Shown here in pieces: positions 16,768 to 20,225 of a stretch of 20,225 bases of DNA. Under the pieces are notes generated by a model, which saw only the letters and a list, made by a program, of their open reading frames with translations, ran no database searches and was not told where the DNA came from. The stretch comes from CADEED01 sp035761265 (GTDB lineage: Bacteria > Pseudomonadota > Gammaproteobacteria > Steroidobacterales > Steroidobacteraceae), in assembly GCA_035761265.1 (NCBI GenBank), contig DASTRL010000248.1, forward strand, positions 1 through 20,225. Direction: 5' to 3'. How positions within the stretch are numbered: the first letter of the stretch is position 1; the number at the start of each line of letters is the position of its first letter. The position numbers and the translations under genes are program-made.

Positions 16768-19212
16768 TTGACGATACGGTTCGCGAGTCTGGTTGCTGCC
16801 TGCGCGTTGCTGCTGGCCGCTCCCGCCTTTTCCCAGGAAGACAGCCCGGTATTCACGGTCGGCGACATCCGCGTCGAAGGCCTGCAGCGCGTCACCGAAG
16901 GCACGGTCTACAACTATCTACCCATCAACATCGGTGACACGCTGTCGGCGCAGCGCATCCGCGAGGCGGTGCGCGCGCTGTACGACACCGGCTTCTTCCG
17001 CGACGTCGAGATGCGCCGCGACGGCAACACGCTGATCGTCGTGGTCAACGAGCGTCCGACCATCGAGAGCTTCGAGATCAAGGGCAACAAGGACATCAAG
17101 ACCGAGGATCTCAGCAAGTCGCTGCGCAACGTCGGTCTCGCGCAGGGCAAGACCTTCGACCGCTCGGTGCTCGAGGACGTGAAGTCGTTCCTGCAGGACC
17201 AGTACGGCGCGCGCGGCAAGTATGCCGCGCGCATCGACACCAACGTCGAGGAAGTGGCCGGCAACCGCGTCAAGATCAAGATCGACATCGTCGAAGGCAA
17301 GCGCGCCAAGATCCGCCAGATCAACATCGTCGGCAACAAGACCTTCAAGGAAAAGGACATCCTCGAGACGTTCGAGCTCAAGACGCCGAACCTGCTGTCC
17401 TTCTACAAGCAGGACGACCGGTACTCGCGCGAGTCGCTGCAGGGCGATCTCGAGAAGCTGCGCTCTTTCTACATGGATCGTGGTTACGCGAACTTCGAGG
17501 TGGAGTCCACGCAGGTGGCCATCGCGCCCGAGAAGGACGACATCTTCATCACGGTGAACGTCGACGAGGGCGAGGTCTTCACGGTCAAGGAAGTGAAGCT
17601 CGCCGGGACGTTCGTGATCCCGGAGCCGCTGTTGCAGCGCTACCTGCTGGTGAAGCCCGGCGACCAGTTCTCGCGCAAGGTGATCACCGCTTCGCAGGAG
17701 CTGCTGCAGAACCGCCTGGGTGAAGATGGCTTCGCGTTCGCCAAGGTCGACCCGGTGCCGACAACCTACGGCGATCCGAAGAACAAGGAGCTGTCGCTCA
17801 CGTTCTTCATCGATCCGGGCAATCGGGTCTACGTGCGCCACATCAATTTCAACGGCGTCACCAAGATCAACGACGAAGTGCTGCGACGCGAAATGCGCCA
17901 GCTCGAGGGCGGCTGGCTGTCGAACGTGGCTCTGGACCGCTCCAAGCAACGTCTCGAGCGACTGCCGTACATCAAGAAGGTCGAGTCGGAGACCAAGCCG
18001 GTCGCCGGGTCCGCAGACCTGGTGGACGTCGACTACCAGATCGAAGAGGGTCCCTCGGCGCAGCTCGGCGGCGGTGTCGGCTACTCCGAGTCGCAGTCTT
18101 TCATCCTGAGCGCGAACTATGCCGATGCAAATTTCCTCGGCACGGGGCGGCGCGTCGCGGTCGACCTGAATTCCGGCCGCTACAGCAAGGTTTACGGTCT
18201 TTCGGTCACCGAACCGTACTTCACGGCGGATGGCATCGGTTTCACGGGCAGCCTGAGTTACCGCGACCAGACCCAGTTCGTGTCCGCCTCCTCGGATTTT
18301 TCGTCGCAGACCCTCGGCGCCGGCCTCGACGTGGGCTATCCGATCTCGGAGAACCAGGGCGTGCGCTTCGGCCTCTCCTTCCAGAGATCCAGCCTGCTCG
18401 TGACCAACAGCAGCAGCGCGCAGCAGTCCATCGACTGGGTGGCCAACAACGGCAATTCCTCGCAAAAATGCGTCGCCATCAATGGCGTCGATCTCGATTG
18501 CAGCAACCCCGCCGCCTACCTCGCGATCTACCAGACGGACTTCAACGCGGTCGAGTTCTCGACCTCGTGGAACTACGACAGCCGCAACCGTACGCTGTTC
18601 GCGGATCGGGGCATGCGCCACTCCTTCGGCCTCTCGTACGCACTGCCGAGCGTGAGCGAGGTGGAGTACTACGTCGCCAGTTACGATTACCTGCAGTACT
18701 TCCCGTTGTTCGGTCGCTTCACGCTGCAGCTCGGGGCGGACATCGCCTACGGCATGGACATCGGCGACACGACGGCGCTGCCGCCGTACCGGCAGTTCTA
18801 TGCCGGCGGCCCGGACACGGTGCGCGGCTACAAGGAAAGCCGCCTTGGGCCCAAGGATGACTTCGGCCGTCCCTTTGGCGGCAACCTGAAAGTCTCCGGA
18901 AGGGCGGAATTGCTGATTCCGCTGCCGCAGAAATTCCAGACTTCGGCCCGGTTGTCCTGGTTCTACGACATCGGCAACGTGTTCTCGACCGGCAACCGCT
19001 ACGACTTCCGTGGCCGCGCCGGTCTGCCGGTCAGCTATGAGTTTGAGTATGATAAATTGAAGCACTCGACGGGCTTGGCCGTTCAATGGCTTGCGCCGTT
19101 GGGTGTGTTCCGGTTCAGCTATGCGATTCCGTTGAATGCCTACAAGGGCGACTTCAACACCTATCCGGATGAAATCGAACGCTTCCAGTTCTCGGTAGGC
19201 CAGGCTTTCTAA
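16768..19212 (+). CDS. bamA: Outer membrane protein assembly factor BamA
   Basis: An 814-residue Omp85 protein (E. coli 810), the core of the BAM complex that inserts beta-barrels in the outer membrane. A signal peptide ends at about AFS|QE (22/23). Five POTRA domains (about 28-425) include FTVGDIRVEGLQRV, SFEIKGNKDIKTEDL, KIRQINIVGNKTF, FTVKEVKLAG and RHINFNGVTKINDEVLRR. The 16-strand barrel follows, with VRGY in loop 6 (685-688) and the C-terminal beta-signal ending in F814. The start is a TTG at 16768 behind GGGGGA. Compared with E. coli, loop 6 is short and has no cysteines. The only two mature-chain cysteines (C568, C578) sit in an earlier extracellular loop. Genes on both sides (rseP, skp) support the call. 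Confidence 0.97.
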   Translation: MTIRFASLVAACALLLAAPAFSQEDSPVFTVGDIRVEGLQRVTEGTVYNYLPINIGDTLSAQRIREAVRALYDTGFFRDVEMRRDGNTLIVVVNERPTIESFEIKGNKDIKTEDLSKSLRNVGLAQGKTFDRSVLEDVKSFLQDQYGARGKYAARIDTNVEEVAGNRVKIKIDIVEGKRAKIRQINIVGNKTFKEKDILETFELKTPNLLSFYKQDDRYSRESLQGDLEKLRSFYMDRGYANFEVESTQVAIAPEKDDIFITVNVDEGEVFTVKEVKLAGTFVIPEPLLQRYLLVKPGDQFSRKVITASQELLQNRLGEDGFAFAKVDPVPTTYGDPKNKELSLTFFIDPGNRVYVRHINFNGVTKINDEVLRREMRQLEGGWLSNVALDRSKQRLERLPYIKKVESETKPVAGSADLVDVDYQIEEGPSAQLGGGVGYSESQSFILSANYADANFLGTGRRVAVDLNSGRYSKVYGLSVTEPYFTADGIGFTGSLSYRDQTQFVSASSDFSSQTLGAGLDVGYPISENQGVRFGLSFQRSSLLVTNSSSAQQSIDWVANNGNSSQKCVAINGVDLDCSNPAAYLAIYQTDFNAVEFSTSWNYDSRNRTLFADRGMRHSFGLSYALPSVSEVEYYVASYDYLQYFPLFGRFTLQLGADIAYGMDIGDTTALPPYRQFYAGGPDTVRGYKESRLGPKDDFGRPFGGNLKVSGRAELLIPLPQKFQTSARLSWFYDIGNVFSTGNRYDFRGRAGLPVSYEFEYDKLKHSTGLAVQWLAPLGVFRFSYAIPLNAYKGDFNTYPDEIERFQFSVGQAF

Positions 19213-19225
19213 GAGGTACGTCAAG

Positions 19226-19789
19226 GTGCAGTTTTCGCTTCGCAAAATTCTTCTGGGTTCGCTCGCGGCCGTCGCATTCGCGGCTCCGGCCATGGCCGAG
19301 ATCAAGATCGGTGTCGTCGACTACGCGCGCCTGTTCGAGGATTCGCCCCAGGCGAAGGTGGTTCGCGACAGCCTGCAGGCCGAGTTCGGCCCGCGGCTGC
19401 AGCAGCTCGTCACCCAGGACAACGCCCTCAAGGCGCGCTCCGAGAAGCTGCAGAAGGATGTCGCCACGATGACGCCCGAGCAGCGCAGCAAGGCGGAAAA
19501 GGAATTGCGCGACGCGGCGCGCGAGCTCGAACGCAAGAAAGGCGAGCTGCAGGACGATTCGAACGTCAAGCGCCAGGAAGAGATGACCAAGCTGCAGCGC
19601 TCGCTGGTCGCCGAAGTGCGTGAATACGCCAAGGCGCAGAACTTCGACATCGTCATCGCCGAAGGCGTCATCTACGCGACGCCGACGGTCGACATCACCG
19701 GTGCGGTGCTGGCGGCGCTGAACGCGCGCGCGCCCAAGCCGGCTGCGGCTCCCGCCGCGGCCCCGGCGAAGCCGCCCGCCAAGCCGTAA
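19226..19789 (+). CDS. skp: Periplasmic chaperone Skp/OmpH
   Basis: A 187-residue periplasmic protein (E. coli 161) that holds unfolded outer-membrane proteins on their way to BamA. A signal peptide (MQFSLRKILLGSLAAVAFAA) ends at about AMA|EIK (24/25). The mature start IKIGVVDYARLFEDSP is the Skp beta-strand region. A long charged helical coiled-coil arm (about 45-135, rich in Glu, Lys, Gln and Arg) gives the jellyfish tentacles. The last 17 or so residues are an Ala/Pro/Lys-rich tail, longer than usual. The start is GTG at 19226 with AGAGGT at 19212-19217. It begins 13 bases after bamA and precedes lpxD by 35 bases. Confidence 0.94.
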   Translation: MQFSLRKILLGSLAAVAFAAPAMAEIKIGVVDYARLFEDSPQAKVVRDSLQAEFGPRLQQLVTQDNALKARSEKLQKDVATMTPEQRSKAEKELRDAARELERKKGELQDDSNVKRQEEMTKLQRSLVAEVREYAKAQNFDIVIAEGVIYATPTVDITGAVLAALNARAPKPAAAPAAAPAKPPAKP

Positions 19790-19824
19790 TTCCGCGCAGG
19801 GAAGGCGCACACGCGCCGGTCGCC

Positions 19825-20225
19825 ATGACATCGACGCTCGGCGAACTGGCGGTGCGTTTCGGCTGCGAGCTGCGCGGCGATCCTTCGATCGTCGTGGATT
19901 CGGTGGCATCGCTGTCGCAGGCCGGGCCTCGCTCGGTCGCATTCCTCGCGAATCCGAAGTACCTGGTACAACTCGAGAGCACCCGCGCGGGCGTGGTGAT
20001 CCTCGATGCGCGCTCGGCCGGGAAGTCGCCCGTGGCCGCGCTGATCGCCGCCAATCCGCATGCCACCTTTGCACGCATCGCCGCGCTGCTGCATCCGGAG
20101 CCGCCGCTGAATCCGGGCGTGCATCCCGCGGCGCTGGTCGCCCCGGATGCGCGCGTCGATGCCAGCGCGGAGATCACCGCGCATGCCGTGGTCGGCGCGG
20201 GCGCGAGAATCGGCGCGCGCTGCTT
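19825..20225 (+). CDS. lpxD: UDP-3-O-acylglucosamine N-acyltransferase LpxD, N-terminal fragment
   Basis: An open frame of 133 codons running off the right edge. The start matches LpxD (TLGELAVRFGCELRGDP, then SVAFLANPKYLVQLESTRAG), the N-terminal uridine-binding domain. Hexapeptide repeats of the left-handed beta-helix begin near residue 105 (HPAALVAPDARVDASAEI). LpxD adds the second hydroxyacyl chain in lipid A synthesis. The ATG at 19825 lacks a convincing Shine-Dalgarno: GGGAAGG at 19799-19805 is about 19 bases away. Translation may depend on coupling to skp. The catalytic histidine and C-terminus lie outside the window. The skp-lpxD order is standard for gammaproteobacteria. Confidence 0.93.
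   Translation, partial: MTSTLGELAVRFGCELRGDPSIVVDSVASLSQAGPRSVAFLANPKYLVQLESTRAGVVILDARSAGKSPVAALIAANPHATFARIAALLHPEPPLNPGVHPAALVAPDARVDASAEITAHAVVGAGARIGARC

Noticed and set aside
16768..19212. Possible frameshift or fusion in bamA because it starts with TTG and lacks cysteines in loop 6
   Set aside because: Signal peptide, five POTRA domains, VRGY and the terminal phenylalanine are all in one frame and the length is normal.
16918..19305. A 795-codon open frame on the minus strand opposite bamA
   Set aside because: Composition (runs of Val, Leu, Arg, Glu, Asp and His) is the typical reverse shadow of a GC-biased gene. No domain is recognisable and bamA is unambiguous.

Overview
The window is a GC-rich stretch of core chromosome from a gammaproteobacterium. 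The assignment rests on gene order: pst-phoU; map-glnD-dapC-dapD divergent from rpsB-tsf; then pyrH-frr-uppS-cdsA-dxr-rseP-bamA-skp-lpxD. Codon third positions are strongly G/C. A relative of the Xanthomonadales/Nevskiales/Steroidobacter group would fit, but that placement is inference, and there is no rRNA gene to test it.

Region 1 (1-3238, + strand) is the distal part of a phosphate transport operon: the 3' end of pstC, a long-form pstA, pstB and phoU. Region 2 (about 3222-3479) lies between phoU and the convergent dapD. It holds only a decayed C-terminal piece of an AraC-family regulator on the minus strand. Region 3 (3466-8989, - strand) is the tightly packed map-glnD-dapC-dapD operon. 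It covers N-terminal methionine removal, nitrogen signalling to PII, and two consecutive steps of the succinylase route to diaminopimelate and lysine. All its junctions are abutting or 4-base GTGA overlaps.

Region 4 (8990-9244) is a divergent control region. A strong extended -10 promoter with a GC-rich discriminator points at rpsB. A map promoter overlaps it on the other strand. The rpsB leader is about 200 nt and folds into an extended stem ending one base before the Shine-Dalgarno, as expected for S2 autoregulation. Region 5 (9245-11252) is rpsB-tsf, closed by a clear intrinsic terminator. Ribosomal protein S2 has an unusual low-complexity tail of about 88 residues.

Region 6 (11284-20225, + strand) is a co-directional envelope and translation cluster: UMP kinase, ribosome recycling factor, undecaprenyl diphosphate synthase, CDP-diglyceride synthase, DXP reductoisomerase, the site-2 protease RseP, BamA, Skp and the start of LpxD. 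Together these supply pyrimidine nucleotides, the isoprenoid carrier lipid, phospholipid precursors, outer-membrane protein assembly with its stress protease, and lipid A acylation.

I saw no mobile element, CRISPR array, tRNA or rRNA gene, and no convincing undescribed multi-gene system. The observations worth a second look are the rpsB leader RNA, the S2 tail, the overlapping map/rpsB promoters, the AraC remnant, and a relocated cysteine pair in BamA.
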